This document shows, in pieces, positions 22,606-34,518 of a stretch of 64,000 nucleotides of DNA. The notes under the pieces were generated by a model. The model searched no databases. It saw only the letters and a program-made list of their open reading frames with translations, and was not told the origin of the DNA. This DNA comes from Diorhabda sublineata (taxonomy: Eukaryota; Arthropoda; Insecta; Coleoptera; Chrysomelidae): positions 6,448,001 through 6,512,000 of the forward strand of contig NC_079486.1 in assembly GCF_026230105.1 (NCBI RefSeq). The letters run 5' to 3'. Each line of letters starts with the position of its first letter. The stretch's first letter is position 1. Both the position numbers and the translations under genes were made by a program.

Positions 22606-23068
22606 ACACACCACAAGAGTAACAGACGTAAAATTTATAAAAATTCGTTTAATGTATAATAATTCAATATCAATATATGAGATGCAAGGATAATATAAGT
22701 AATTAAAGTTGTGCGTTTACGAAATACAATAGTGTATCATTATTATTATAATAAAAGAAGGAAAGAACAAACACCAACTCCTAAACAATTACCTTAAAAG
22801 CATTTAGCTTGTTTAAATCATATTCATCATACATAAAACATTGTGGTGTGTACGTGAGTATTTTTAAATACACAAGTATGTATAGGTATATTAAGTTCAA
22901 AACTCAGACATCAAATGACGGTATAATTCCGCAATACCGTCAATATCCAGTGGAGTCAGAGCACTGAATGAAAACGTTAGCCGTCCAAAAAAGAAGAAAG
23001 TGTGATTTGATCTCAAAAATATGTCTATATTCACTTACAGCAAAACCGCAAACTGACATCGAATCAGT
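22606..23068. other. No gene seen
   Basis: AT-rich sequence. Bases 22790-22865 resemble 735-790, including ACATTGTGGTGTGTACGTGA. No coding support. Confidence 0.4.
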
Positions 23069-23320
23069 ATGACATCGATTGAAATAAATGAAAAAAACCA
23101 TTTCGACACGGCTCCGCATGTCTATCGCCATCCAGAGACACTAGTATACAATTTTCAAAAAAATAACGATATTCTTCCACGAAGAACATCAATCCCGTTT
23201 GACGCAGCAATGCCTTCCACATCTTATGAAAGTAAATCAGAAATGGATCTTTGTGACTGCTTGAATTTAATATGCTATGGTTGCTTTGGAGAATGCTTAA
23301 AATGTGCTTCTGAGAAATGA
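23069..23320 (+). CDS. Small Cys-rich ORF, possible host exon
   Basis: This 83-residue frame has better codon balance than its surroundings. It starts at an ATG after a stretch with an acceptor-like CTTACAG (near 23038). The C-terminus is strikingly Cys-rich (CDCLNLICYGCFGEC...C), as in palmitoylated or zinc-binding short proteins. The rest is polar and probably unstructured. No family was recognised, and it lies between transposon fragments. It may be a single-exon gene, an exon of a larger gene, or chance. Confidence 0.35.
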   Translation: MTSIEINEKNHFDTAPHVYRHPETLVYNFQKNNDILPRRTSIPFDAAMPSTSYESKSEMDLCDCLNLICYGCFGECLKCASEK

Positions 23321-23519
23321 GGACCAGAATGTAAGTTTAACCGACCGTTTTACATTAACATAATCATTTATTTACATTCTGAAAAGGTTATCACAAACCC
23401 TTTGGTGAAGTAAAAATCTTAATTGTGTTTTCTAATTGTTTTGAAGAAAAATGTTTATATATGTGTTTGAAATTGAAGTTATGTAGAATATTCATTCATA
23501 TAAGATATACATGAATTTT

Positions 23520-23880
23520 ATTATAAAAATTTCAAATCTTGTTGAGCTCCAAAACTATTGATATGTTTACCTCCGTGCCCTTGCTGTTCTTCACGCGAGT
23601 TTTTTTTGACAGATAGTTAATTCAGATTTAACCAATATATTTAGTGTTTATAAAAAAGTTGTTTAAATAACTTAAGCAGTTTGAATAAATTATTGTTAGC
23701 AATTTTTTGGTGTATAAATATAGTAATAAAAAAACACTGCATTTTGACATGTGCAGTGTTGCCGATTCAGTTGGCAGGTGGGAAATTAAATTCAAAAAGT
23801 GATGGACTTATCGATCTGGCTTTGTAAGTACTATTTGAGAAGAGGTGATTCATTAGTATTAGATATTGTCAACCTCTTAA
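23520..23880 (+). repeat. Repeat Y, interrupted copy, left part
   Basis: It matches 14100-13768 in reverse and ends at the TTAA (23877-23880) used by the piggyBac insertion. The other half of Y resumes at 25086. Confidence 0.75.
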
Positions 23881-25085
23881 CCTTCCATTAGTCGCGCGTG
23901 TATCTACGAGATACACGGCTAACTTTTTGCTAAATATTTATTTATGTAATAGCTCTAGAAAATGGAGATTTGCAGTAGTTCTCGGCAGATGTATCTCGAA
24001 GCCTTTCTTAGAAGTACAATGGGTTGATTTTACTTTTACAACCCCTGTACACCCTAAACCCGTCCGACCGCCGGATTTGTACCTGCTAGATACAGCGCGA
24101 CCAAAAGCGGCAGTTTATATTCAGATTTAGTTGGGATAAGTTCTCGTTCATTTCGACGTTTTGTAATTATTCAAACATAAATTTTATTGTTTTTAAGTGT
24201 TTATTTGGATATACAAAAAATGAAACGGTAGATTCATATGTCCCGAAAAAAGAAAAACCGTACTCCTTATTTCCAGTATGCATGTGGCGTCGAACGAAGT
24301 GGAAGAAGATGCTTCAAAAAAGCCAGAAATAATATCATTTTATAACAACACAAAATCCGGCGTTGATGTGGTCGACAAGCTTTGCGCTACTTATAATGTT
24401 GCTAGATCAACTAAGAGGTGGTCTATGGTAATTTTTTACCATTTACTGAACGTAGCTGGAATCAACTCGCGGGTGATATTTCTTGGAAACAAAAATACGT
24501 TTGTCACAAGAAGAGAATATTTGAAAAAATTAGGACTAGCCTTGCTAGACGAACAACTAAAAGTGAGGGCCCAAATAAAAATTCTTCCACTAAAAACCAA
24601 AGATTTGCTCAAAAATTACAAAACCTTGGAAGCACAACAAGAAGTTCAAGAGGCAACTCCTAGACCAAGTAAAAGAAAGCGATGCGAACCATGATATGTA
24701 GAAAATAAGAAAACGTCAGTGTCTGCATATTGTTGTAAAAAAAGTGGAAATCATTTATGTATAAAACTTCATACAAATATGATTTGTAATAAATGTTATA
24801 ATAAAGAAATTGAAGTTTGTAAAATATTTTGAATAAATAATGTAACTTTAAACCTAGTTCTGGCGATAACCTTATTAAAATTTTACACATTTTACATATA
24901 AAATAATTATTTTTTTTACTTGCAAAAATGTTAAATTAAAAGTGGAGAAAAGAAGTATTCATATAAAATTTGCTGTTTTAATATATTAAAAATAATAATA
25001 AGAAAAAAAAATTTATTTGATATATGTATCTGCTAGATACAACGCGACCAAATACGTTAGAAATATCCGCGCGCCTAATGGAAGG
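23881..25085 (+). mobile_element. piggyBac-like element, internally deleted, with TTAA at both ends (piggyBac-1)
   Basis: It is bounded by TTAA (23877-23880 and 25086-25089) and starts CCTTCCATTAG and ends CTAATGGAAGG, an 11-bp perfect terminal inverted repeat. The inner ends show sub-terminal palindromes (GTATCTACGAGATAC on the left, GTATCTGCTAGATAC on the right). The total is 1205 bp, against roughly 2-2.5 kb for complete relatives. Only the C-terminal third of the transposase remains. The uninterrupted repeat Y copy (TTAA at 13768-13771) is the empty site. Confidence 0.9.
24278..24694 (+). pseudogene. piggyBac transposase C-terminal fragment
   Basis: The fragment contains FYNNTKSGVDVVDKLCATY with a late catalytic Asp of the DDD transposase core, followed by RSTKRWSMVIFYHLLNVAGINS, typical of the DDE_Tnp_1_7 family. 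It ends with a basic SKRKRCEP tail. The N-terminal ~400 residues are missing, and the C-terminal Cys-rich zinc domain that normally follows is only hinted at in the next 200 bp in other frames. It could not cut or paste DNA. Confidence 0.85.
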
Positions 25086-25300
25086 TTAAAAGCATTTAGC
25101 TTGTGTAAATCATACTCATCAATATGCATATTAATTGCATATTCTGTATTTAACATCAGTCTGAAAGATCTGCTTCATCTAAATTTTCATAAATTGAATT
25201 ATTACACTCATCTGAAACTTTAAGTGCTTCCAAGAGTGAGACTCTCTTATAACCAATAAGAAAAATGTTCTAATAATGTCACTGATATTGAGGTTCCAAT
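25086..25300 (+). repeat. Repeat Y, interrupted copy, right part
   Basis: It continues repeat Y after the piggyBac insertion and matches 13768-13562 in reverse. Confidence 0.7.
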
Positions 25301-25589
25301 AAAAAATAAAAAGAGGAAACAGACATGAATACTGATGAATTACCCGACTCAAGGGACTTATTGGGTACTTCATTTTGCAAGGACAAGGAAAAACTAATTT
25401 ACAAAAAAATTCCTTGAATTTATTCATGAAAGTGGGGACAGATTTTTAAAATTTAAATTCTTAAAAACATTTTTTAACCATCCCATCACCCAAGAAAAGC
25501 TTTTTATATTTCCCGATCCTATCGTATGGTTTAATTAGTTAGTAATGTTGTTCGACTATGAAGGAGTTAGAGCGGAAAAGGATTTAAGG

Positions 25590-26275
25590 GATCTCAAATA
25601 TTTGAGTTTATCTACTCGATTTATTTAAGACATACCAAAATTTAAATTGTCCACACTATCCAGAACAAGATGAGTAATTATTGAACTTACCACTGAATTA
25701 GGACGTTGTTCTAATTCAATCTGAGTAATGATAGTCTTTCTTTCAAGAAATAGTCCAAATGGATCAAATTACATATTTTGTTCAATGCCTTTAGTGAGTT
25801 TACTAATTCAATCAACTGTCGATCTTAAATCAAATTATACTCGGTAATATTTTTTTGTTTTGTACAAAACAATAGAGACTAACGGAGAACATCGAAACAG
25901 GCGTCAGACAGTGTAATAGTCAGTGTGGTAAAACTAGTAGTACATGTCTTGGATTTCTCGATGTAAGTATTCTCTTATCTTCTTTTACTTTCGGGATATG
26001 TTCTTTTAACAAATTTTGGGCAGCTGTGTGTATGTCCTCAGTGTCGATTCTTTGTACAATCAACCAATCAACATGTATACCATAAGTTTTTACATATATT
26101 TATTGTATTTAAATATTTACCTCTATTATTCGATTCACTTTAACCATTTTGTTTTCTATAAGCATTTTCATTAGTCATTCGAAGTATTATCTGATGTGGA
26201 GTGGTCAGTATTGGTATTGTCATTCGTTTTCTTAATGTTTCTTTTATACTTGTCAATTTGTCACTGTTACAATCA
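25590..26275 (+). repeat. Dispersed repeat family R, copy C
   Basis: Collinear with 16690-17165, and the reverse of copies A and D. Around 25752-25790 it contains, on the minus strand, ACAAAATATGTAATTTGATCC. This is the uninterrupted form of the site where the 37.7-44.5 kb copia element inserted. Confidence 0.75.
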
Positions 26276-26400
26276 AACGAAGACTACGAAGAACAAGAAG
26301 AAGAGGAGAAGCAAGAACTAGAGGAGGATAAAGAAGAGAACGTGGACGAAGTATAAGGAGAATAGCAGAAAGATACTTTTGAATGGCGATGTCGTGATTT
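26275..26400 (+). pseudogene. Duplicated 3' end of the ZCWPW1-like gene
   Basis: These ~125 bp match the minus strand of about 62115-61985, the last coding bases and start of the 3' UTR of the PWWP gene. Both encode an acidic tail beginning EDYEE and ending at a stop, followed by GGAGAATAGCAGAAAGATAC. The copy here differs at several codons but keeps the frame to its TAA at about 26354-26356. It was therefore copied from the gene, or from a paralogue of it, and then cut at about 26415, where the duplicated block M begins. Confidence 0.65.
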
Positions 26401-26903
26401 TTAAAGGAATTTTCTTACGGCTCAAAGTCTCGCAGATTTTTCTACAAATAGAGTTCATTGTACCAAACATCCGTACGGAAAATATTTTTTAAGTCTCTTA
26501 TAATCTAATTTTAAGCAAAAATCTATCATGTACCTCCCCCAAGTTTTTTTAAAATTTTGGAAAATACGAAATAGGTTACAAGTCACCAAATTTAATTGCA
26601 GCGAATATTTTTTTGAGGGGCTGTTTAAAGTCAAAAGTTACATTTATGTAAGAAACAATGAAAAAAGAGAATGAAAATAAAAGTTGGATGATCGAGAATA
26701 ATGATCCAAAGATATTAGATGGTGTGAAGATTGATTTGGAAAGAAAAGGGATGAGCAATTAGGGGTTAATATGTATAATAATAATAATAGTTACAAATGG
26801 AAGGTATTGGTAAATTATCTTAAGTTTGAGGATAAACTTACCTTGAAAAGGGCTTGAAAAAAAACTCCCGGAGTTATTAGTAAATACAAATAATCGTAAT
26901 TGC

Positions 26904-27288
26904 TTAAGAAATTGTATAATAATGATTCTGAATATCTACATTTTGTGCTTCAATTAACAAAACTCTTTTGCTATTCTTAGATTTATCCTTAACATTGTCT
27001 TTTTTATAAGAAAATTCATTATCTTCAGACGTATGTAATAACACCGTCCGATTGCATTTTAAATCTCTTCATACTTCGATGTTTGATGTTTTCTTCTTTG
27101 GTAGCTTCGGGTTTTGGTTTGGAATTATCTCGAGCGCTCGAACTCGTTGGGACGCTACTACAATCGGTATTACTATCCGTAGCGGGTGTATCATTTCTCA
27201 AATTTTCCATAATTTTGCGTTTATAATTCAAAGAACCCGGTTTAATTGCATCGCAAAAGCAACGCTTCTTTTTTCTTAACCTAGACAT
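26904..27288 (-). pseudogene. Unrecognised Lys/Ser-rich protein, copy in block M
   Basis: An ATG-initiated frame (MSRLRKKKRCFCDAIKPG) runs to about 27029, ending GVITYV. A one-base shift then leads into SEDNEFSYKKDNVKDK and onward to a stop at 26904-26906. A second copy at 35001-35280 has lost about 30 codons in the middle and the first codons. The protein would be ~130 residues, basic and serine-rich, possibly nuclear. Nothing more specific can be said. Confidence 0.4.
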
Positions 27289-29271
27289 ATCGGTTTTCAA
27301 TTTATATCAAACGCGTTAATGTCAAATTTACCTAACATAACCCCCCCAAAAAATAACTTTTTTTTTTACAATTGATTATTTGTATCCAACATACTTATTA
27401 TAACCTTGAAATATTTTTCTTCTTTTTTATACTAATAAAAATAAATGGATTTCTCCAAAAAAAAAGTAACAAAAGTCTAAAAGCTATATAAATGTATTGA
27501 AATCCTCCACTTTCCGGATTTCGAGATAACTAATGTAAGTACATACTGAGGAACCCAATCTTTATGTGGGATTTCTACAGATCCTCGTCTTCTGTTACAT
27601 ACGCTTCCTGGTGGTATCTGACACCTCCAGAGAATATAGATAGAGCATCAAGCAACTTCTAGGTGTCTTTCTTTTTACATTTGACATATTTTCTCTGATT
27701 TTAAATTTCCGGAAGAGTTTTGCCTGCGTAGATTGTTCCAGTAACATCTATCTACCACCATCTTCAACGGTTTCTTTATGGTTCTGTAGCTAATACCACA
27801 GACGGATTCAGGTTCTATAAAGTGTATGCCTGCTACTAATTTAGAGATTCTGTCAGTTATTTCGTTACCCTCTAATACATTGTGTACCGGAATCCATTGC
27901 AGGGTAGTAGTTTAGATATTAGAGCTCTAATCGCTGCTTGATTGAAAAATACTTGATGTTTTGCCCAGATTTCCAGAGTATTTGATACATTAATAGTTTC
28001 CTTAAAGTCATATTTCAGGTTTGGTTATTTTTTTGCTAATTCCGTCTCTGAACGTTCTGGTTGACTACATAACGTTGTAATTCAATTCTTAGGATGTCGT
28101 ATTCAAGAATATTTTTTTCTAAACTTTAGTAAAGAAATTCAAGGATATTGATATATAAACATAAAGTTTTTTCACGTCTCCGAACCGCCTTTTCAGTCAG
28201 CAAAAGACAATGTAGAACTAGTTTCAATTTTACATGACATATACTTCTTCAATTTGCATGGCGCCATACCCTACAACTAGAAAATACATGTGAGTAGCGT
28301 TCAACTTAAATAATCGTTTTTCTAAGTGGAATTAAATGATTATAGTACAAGATGTAAATTTTCACTTGCGATTAATAATCGCCTATTTTGAGAAGAAACG
28401 GTTAGTTCTAAAGGTGTAAACATTTTTCATAAACTATATTAAAATTTGGATCTAACGACATATTATTTGATAACAAACAAATAATAAATGATTGTGTTGT
28501 TTGTTGTTGGAGACATTGATAGATTTTGATAGGAAAATAATAATTAGAGTAGAGGATAGAAGTTTTAGTAGGAACTGAATTATAGCAGATGTTATCTCGT
28601 TAGATCATTCTTATTGATAACCTCGTTTTATAGAAAAACGTCCGTGGAAATGATCTAATTAAATACGTATATGTTTTAATCATCAGTTGTAGTAATTACA
28701 GAAAAATGAAAACTATAAAATGCTCTGAATTGATTTAGAGATGTAATGTTTGAAAATTTATGAAAATATTAAAAATTATTTTCAAAAAAAAAATTTAAAT
28801 AAACTTGTTCGATATTAAAGAAAAATGAAAATAAAGTAGTTGTCTGTGTTTTTATGTGAAAAACTAATTTGATTTGCATACATATATGGAACGGTCTAAA
28901 CAAACAAGTTTGTTTGATATTGAAATTACATAAAAACTTCTATGAATTAATCCTACAGAATAGGATTTTTTTTCCTTTACAGAACGGTAAAAAGTGAAAA
29001 GATATAACTAAATAATGAACATTTTAGATTATGATATGATGTTGTAGACAATTGTAATTGCCGTGAAAACATACTTCGTTCTTTAAACTTCGTAATTTTC
29101 GGTCTGACTATTTACCTAAGTATTACCCCAAACGCGGCGTCTGTTAACCACGGCAATTAGAGAGTTTTCACACCAAAAAGTTTCCAATAAAAACCAACAA
29201 AACTCGATGAATTCCAACTAAAAATCTCAAGTTCATCTACGATATTTTTCTCAGGATTCTTGTCTGAATGA

Positions 29272-29559
29272 TTACATCAAAAACAATTTAAGATAATTCC
29301 ATATTCGATTTTCATCATAATTCCTCATAAAGATTTGACAAAACTCCAAACTTCTCTCCGAATCTACTCTTAAGAGCTCGTGAATAAGTTGAAGCTTGAT
29401 GTAGGAGTTTATCCAAGTTGTCCAAGGATCAAAAACCTTCTGAAGAAATCCCAAAAATATGTAACCAGTGAAGGTTATTACTTCATATTCGAACCGCCCT
29501 CGTATTAAAAGTTTACAATTCATCAGCACATAAATCTTGGTTGATAATTTTTGGAACAA
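29272..29559 (-). CDS. Conserved 95-aa ORF, copy M
   Basis: Paralogue of the frame at 11832-12119, same length and about 90 percent identical. See that entry for the weak transposase resemblance. The equivalent region in copy R is missing because R ends at 37089. Confidence 0.25.
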   Translation of the reverse strand: MFQKLSTKIYVLMNCKLLIRGRFEYEVITFTGYIFLGFLQKVFDPWTTWINSYIKLQLIHELLRVDSERSLEFCQIFMRNYDENRIWNYLKLFLM

Positions 29560-29803
29560 AAAAAATAATAGTTCGATGAAAAACGGTTTATAACGATTTT
29601 TGGCAGTCTTATAGAAGTTTCATAGAAAAAAGTTAAATGACGAAGTTGTAAAAAATTGAAACATTTATTTCAAAATTTTTTTCACATAAACTCAAAATTT
29701 ATTCGAAGCTTGTGTTTGTTTTTTAGGTAAAAAAACCCACATTCTAATATGTAGTTCTACAACAATAATTGACAATTTATTCATCAAAATTGACAAATCT
29801 GTT

Positions 29804-30362
29804 TTGACACCTGTCATAACCACTGATTCGTTTACTATAATAATGAACATTAATATATTAAGAAGAACAACCAACTATACTTCCACGCAAACGGAATGTA
29901 CATTCCCCATAGTACTTTTGGAGAAATTACCTCGTGTACCACCAAGACATTCTTTACGTAGAAAAAGTCTTAATACCAACGATTCGATCGTTATAACTAA
30001 AAGTGATTCGTGCGTAATCCGTAAATTACCTTCACATTATAGTAATTTCGCTAAATCTATAAAGCAGAATCAAACGGTGAATTCCACGTTGACCGATTGA
30101 TAAACCGATAATAGCTAAATCGAATAAAACCGTTAGATTCGTGAGTCCAGTTGAAAGAAGCGTTGAAGATTTGAATGTTTCTATCATGTTAAGCCAACCT
30201 TCTAGTTATAAACAAGAAGATCTCAAACTGGGTACTATTATTGAAAACGATAACGAAGATACGACAATACCTCAAATAGAATTAGCTTTCGATGAAGACG
30301 CTGTCGATACTTCCAATCGTGAAGAAAAACCAGACAATGATTACGAAAATTTAGATGTTTAA
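29804..30362 (+). pseudogene. Paralogue of the 159-aa RVxF/TQT-motif ORF, frame broken
   Basis: It starts MTPVITTDSF and follows the 11111-11590 protein closely. An extra segment (about 29 codons after RRKSL, containing SDSCVIRKLP) is present here and absent from L. At about 30090 a small indel after VNSTLTD breaks the frame. The second half (30141-30362) continues in another frame with SPVERSVEDLNVS to the same acidic C-terminus. The extra segment may be ancestral sequence lost from L. Confidence 0.45.
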
Positions 30363-31220
30363 ATAGTTACTATTAGAGCTCATACTGTTATTATTAATAA
30401 TCATTTTTTTCAAATAAATAACTTTAATTTGTTAAATTGTATGAATAAATTTATATATATATATATATATATATAAGTTGTTGTTTTTTTGAACATTATA
30501 CAAAATTATAGTTTCTGAACTTCGTCGTTACTTTAACAGCTTCATTCTACCACCGTCTGCAACTTTTATTACGAATTTCCATGTTTTATATATTATATAC
30601 ATTATTGTTTTTGGATGTTTTTTTGTGATAAAATGTATACCAGTTTTGTTATTACATTTTTAATTATTCAAAATGCATATTTATTCCTCTCGCTATAAAA
30701 ATATGGATACATAAACACGAACCAATCAACTCTAACTGAAAAAGTGTCGTAGAAAAGAAATGCAAAAAATGCACCATAAAAAAAGCAAATTGATGTGAAT
30801 CGGGGCGTGCTTATTTAACCGATAAATGTGTTTGGATTTCTATATTTTTCTAAAAATTTGTTCTATCCATTATGAGCAATTGTTTTTGATTTATTTATCG
30901 TTTTCAACATATACAGGGTGATGAATTTTGGATTGGAAGTCAACAACAACGAAACTACCATTTTTTAAAATAAATTTTACACCGTTAAATATTTTTCTTT
31001 GACTTTGTTCAATGTAAGACTTACACGTTTCTTTTATTTTTGTTTTTGTATATTTTTGTACGTTTTTAGACGTTCGTTTATTAAATGTTTACTACTATCT
31101 ACATATTTAGTACAATTTTTGTCTATTTTTCGACATTATTTCGATTTAATTTTGTAATACTAATAAAAATTTGACGTTTTTCAAAATAACAGACTCCAAA
31201 AATCAAGAAAATTTAGAAGT

Positions 31221-31466
31221 ATGAACATATTACAGAGTCTAAAAAATAAGAAATTAAATAAACATATACAAAAGTCAGATAAAGCTTTCGAAAAATTAGA
31301 AATCTATGCGGGAGGTTTCGAGTGCCTAAATGCTCTTAGAATAAACAGTTTATCTTCAGTTTCTGAAGATGATATAACTTGGTTATCGAAACGCGCGTCA
31401 ATCTATATCGGTGTGAACAATGTATTTAGTCTGTTTGGTTATATAGCCACTGCTTTTTATATATAA
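31221..31466 (+). CDS. Small ORF in duplicated block, long form
   Basis: The 81-residue frame starts MNILQSLKNKK. A polar, Lys-rich N-terminus is followed by a middle segment (EIYAGGFECLNALR...) lacking in copy L, and a hydrophobic C-terminus (VNNVFSLFGYIATAFYI) that could be one membrane span. No family was recognised. The frame is preserved in both copies despite many surrounding indels, which gives some support for a former gene. Confidence 0.4.
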   Translation: MNILQSLKNKKLNKHIQKSDKAFEKLEIYAGGFECLNALRINSLSSVSEDDITWLSKRASIYIGVNNVFSLFGYIATAFYI

Positions 31467-32409
31467 ATCGCATGCAGTACGCTGTATATCAAAATAAACT
31501 TGTACATTCCGTATAAACAGTATGTAATGAATTAAAAACCGAAATTGCAGAATATGTTGTGATGTCTGCTAGTCAAAAACGGATATTTTAAATTTCAAAA
31601 AGTCATAAAAAAACATCACGAACCCCTAATAAAACAAACAATGTCCAATAGAAAGATTGAATATTAAATTTTATACAACAAATATTGAAACATAATAATT
31701 AATTCAGTTTTACGAATTGAGAAACGTAATTGGCTAAAAATCGATTATGATCGATTATTCGAGTGGTAATCGTTTTGATTGTCAAGATATCCTAAAGCGT
31801 TTCTTTACACAATGAAATTCGAATGTCCAGAAAAATGACTTAAAATATAAAGAGTAGACATGTCTAGGTCAGGCTAGGTACTTGTGGGAGCACCCACTCC
31901 ACTGAAAATTTCTCTAAAAAGACCTCGTTGAGAAATTTTTTATTCAGAATATTTTTCGCAACGTATTTTATTTTGGGGGATATTTTAGGTCTCTTTTTTT
32001 TCCAGGACGTACATGAAGTTCTAACGGAGTGTAAAACTCTACGTTGTATACGTTTTTATCAATTCACCCTCCCAAATAAATAAAAGCGTGGAGGGAAAAA
32101 AGTTGGAAATGGAAAACAAAAGGTGACCCTCCTCATCGGCTTTATAAACTGTGTTACAGAGAAATTTTGTTGTAACTGTTCATTAAATTATATCGTTGAT
32201 AAAATTATTGTTGATTTGATAGTCGAAATTATTTCATTTTGAAAATGGTCGTTCACATGTATTGTTTGATATATAAAATAATCTCGGATCTCATTTTCCT
32301 TATAGGTTATGTATTTCTCTCTAAATCCACTTATTTCTGGTTCTTAGAAATCCACCAACATTTTTTTATGATTATTGACAATTTATTTTTGGAAAAAACG
32401 GTTTCTATA

Positions 32410-32760
32410 AACAAATTTCGTTTGTTTTTTCGAATACGACAGTTCTGAAAACCAAATGTCGGTTTATTTTTGAAAAACAAAGTTTCTGAAGACCAATTTT
32501 GGTTTGTTTTGAAAAATAAAGTTTCTACAAATAAAATTTGGTTTCTAATTGCAAAAGAAGTCTCTTGTGACAATATTTTTTTGTTTTCGAAAAACAAAGT
32601 TTCTAAAGACGAATTTTGTTTTTTATCGAAATGGCAATGCCCAAAGTCAAATTTTGGTTTGCTTTTTGAAAAACAAAATTTCTAAAGACGAATCTCATCT
32701 TATTTCTGGAAAAATGAAGTTTGTACAAACAAATTTTGATTTCTAATTGAAACAGAAAGT
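32410..32760 (+). repeat. Degenerate 39-bp minisatellite
   Basis: Units built on AAAAAYAAAGTTTCTRAAGACRAATTTTG recur at about 39-bp spacing, with some spacers, through about seven to nine copies. Because 39 is a multiple of three, one frame stays open and encodes KNKVSxDxFxF-type repeats. I treat this as a by-product of the repeat, not a gene. Confidence 0.65.
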
Positions 32761-33851
32761 CTCTTGAAACAAATGCCCATTTTTCGACTCACCAATTGGT
32801 TTCAAAGAAGAATCTATCAAAATTGTTACAAAACCAAAGGAAAACCACCTCTACGTCGAAGGAATGAAAGTTTTAACTACAAAACAGAACCATGTTCTGA
32901 ATAAAACTGTTTACTTATGTAAAATGCGAGAAGAAAAAGATGAACCCTTTTTGATCTTGAAGTTCTGTTCGGGAAAGACGTGCCTTGGTAGCTGATTCCT
33001 CGGAATTGCACTTCTCCATTAATAGTAATCCCCTAGCCTCTACCTGTCGAATAAGTCTTGGAGAAACTGCTCTAGGTGAGGATTTTGTTGGATAAGGTTG
33101 ATCGAATCTAGACCTCGTAAAATCACTATCGATTTTTGATCTTGAAAAAGCATTTATACAGCTTCCTCAGCTAAATCGACAACATTCACAAATACACTGA
33201 TGGATTCGCGTTTATATAACCATGTTGTCGACTACAAAAACTGAAGTCAAACATTTCAGTGGATTATCATTATAACAATCGTCGTTTTATATAAATTCCT
33301 CTCATACAATATATTTACTTTCGTAATCACATCGACAATCTTTCTATTGGTAACATATTCTGCGAGTCCAGATTGAAAGAGATAAAAAAAAAAGTTATTT
33401 TCTGACGTATATTCCATATATCTTACGATAAAGCGGGAATGGTTTGGAAGTTGATACGGGACCTCGTTGTAATCCGGCCAATTTACGGTTTTCCGATGAC
33501 GATGATCCCCTTAAACAGCGTTGGGAATAACTCCTAAATTACAGTGTTTAATTTGATATTGCAATGAAAAAAATATCCACATAACCCATTTCGTTAAACC
33601 ACTGAAAATGCGCGAGAAAGACTCATTAATTAAATAAAAAAGAAATAAAATAAGTTTAACGAAATAAAAAAGAGGAAGAAAGTATGGTCAAATCGTTTGA
33701 CATATATAAATCAACAACAACCAATGAAAATAAAACATTTTGGGTGTCCCATACTCCCCACTAAAAACCTCCAATCATATTAGAATAAAACACCACAATA
33801 TGTTATGCGTAGTGATAACTCTCAAGACAAACTTTATTGAAAACGTTAGAG
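32761..33851. other. No gene seen
   Basis: AT-rich sequence without long frames or recognisable repeats. A few stretches have moderate coding-like composition but none with a family match. Confidence 0.4.
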
Positions 33852-34052
33852 CAACTTTATTGGGATAAATAAATGATAGTTATACTTTAGCCCAACTTTA
33901 TTGGGATACATAAATGATAGTTATACGTTAGCCCAACTTTCTGGGGATACCTAAATGGTAGTTATACTTTAGTACAACTTTATTGGGATAAATAAATGTT
34001 ATACTTTAGCCCAATTTTATTGGAATACATAAATGATAGTTATACGTTAGCC
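33852..34052. repeat. 41-bp tandem repeat, five units
   Basis: Five head-to-tail units start CAACTTTATTGGGATA and end TAGTTATACTTTAGCC or TAGTTATACGTTAGCC. The fourth unit lacks 4 bp. Unit length is 41 bp, so no reading frame is maintained. Confidence 0.9.
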
Positions 34053-34518
34053 CAAGCAGGTTGGAATCACAGTCCCTCCAAGTTCAGGACACTTGGTCTA
34101 AATCTGGGCCTATACTGAACCCATCGTAAAATCCCTCATGGGAAACAATAAGATGCTTTGAATATGGAGCTCCTCGAGGAAGTCTTGTGATTAAAATTTG
34201 TTATAATACACGTATATAGAAACGAAATTTTATAATAAAACTGAATTTGCATTACAAGTAATTTCGTATTGAAACAGGAGAAAATTCTCTTTCGAATATA
34301 AATTGGGGATGAACAAAATATTCGCAAGAGTTATTATGAAATGTTAAATTTCTGTTACGAAGCTTTAGCGAATTGAAATGCCCGCTTTTTTGCTTAACGA
34401 TTTGACAAGTGCTATTCGTTAAATGTAAAATTCACTCCAATAATATATCAACAAACGGAAACGGAAACTTCATTTATTTACTTACAAAGTTTTCTCTAAC
34501 TAATTTTCAAAAAATCAA
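34053..34518. other. No gene seen
   Basis: AT-rich spacer between the 41-bp tandem array and duplicated block R. No coding support. Confidence 0.4.

Larger units (their letters stand above)
26417..32300 (+). repeat. Duplicated block, direct copy M (longest)
   Basis: Bases 26417-28212 match 34519-36227 and bases 28314-29300 match 36229-37089, both in direct orientation. Bases 28306-32300 match 13160-9456 in reverse. M is the longest copy and carries sequence missing from the others: 28213-28310 and about 28518-28670 are absent from copy R, and 90 bp near 31300 are absent from copy L. Confidence 0.85.

Noticed and set aside
33852..34052. CRISPR-like array
   Set aside because: Units are contiguous with no unique spacers, and the context is eukaryotic.
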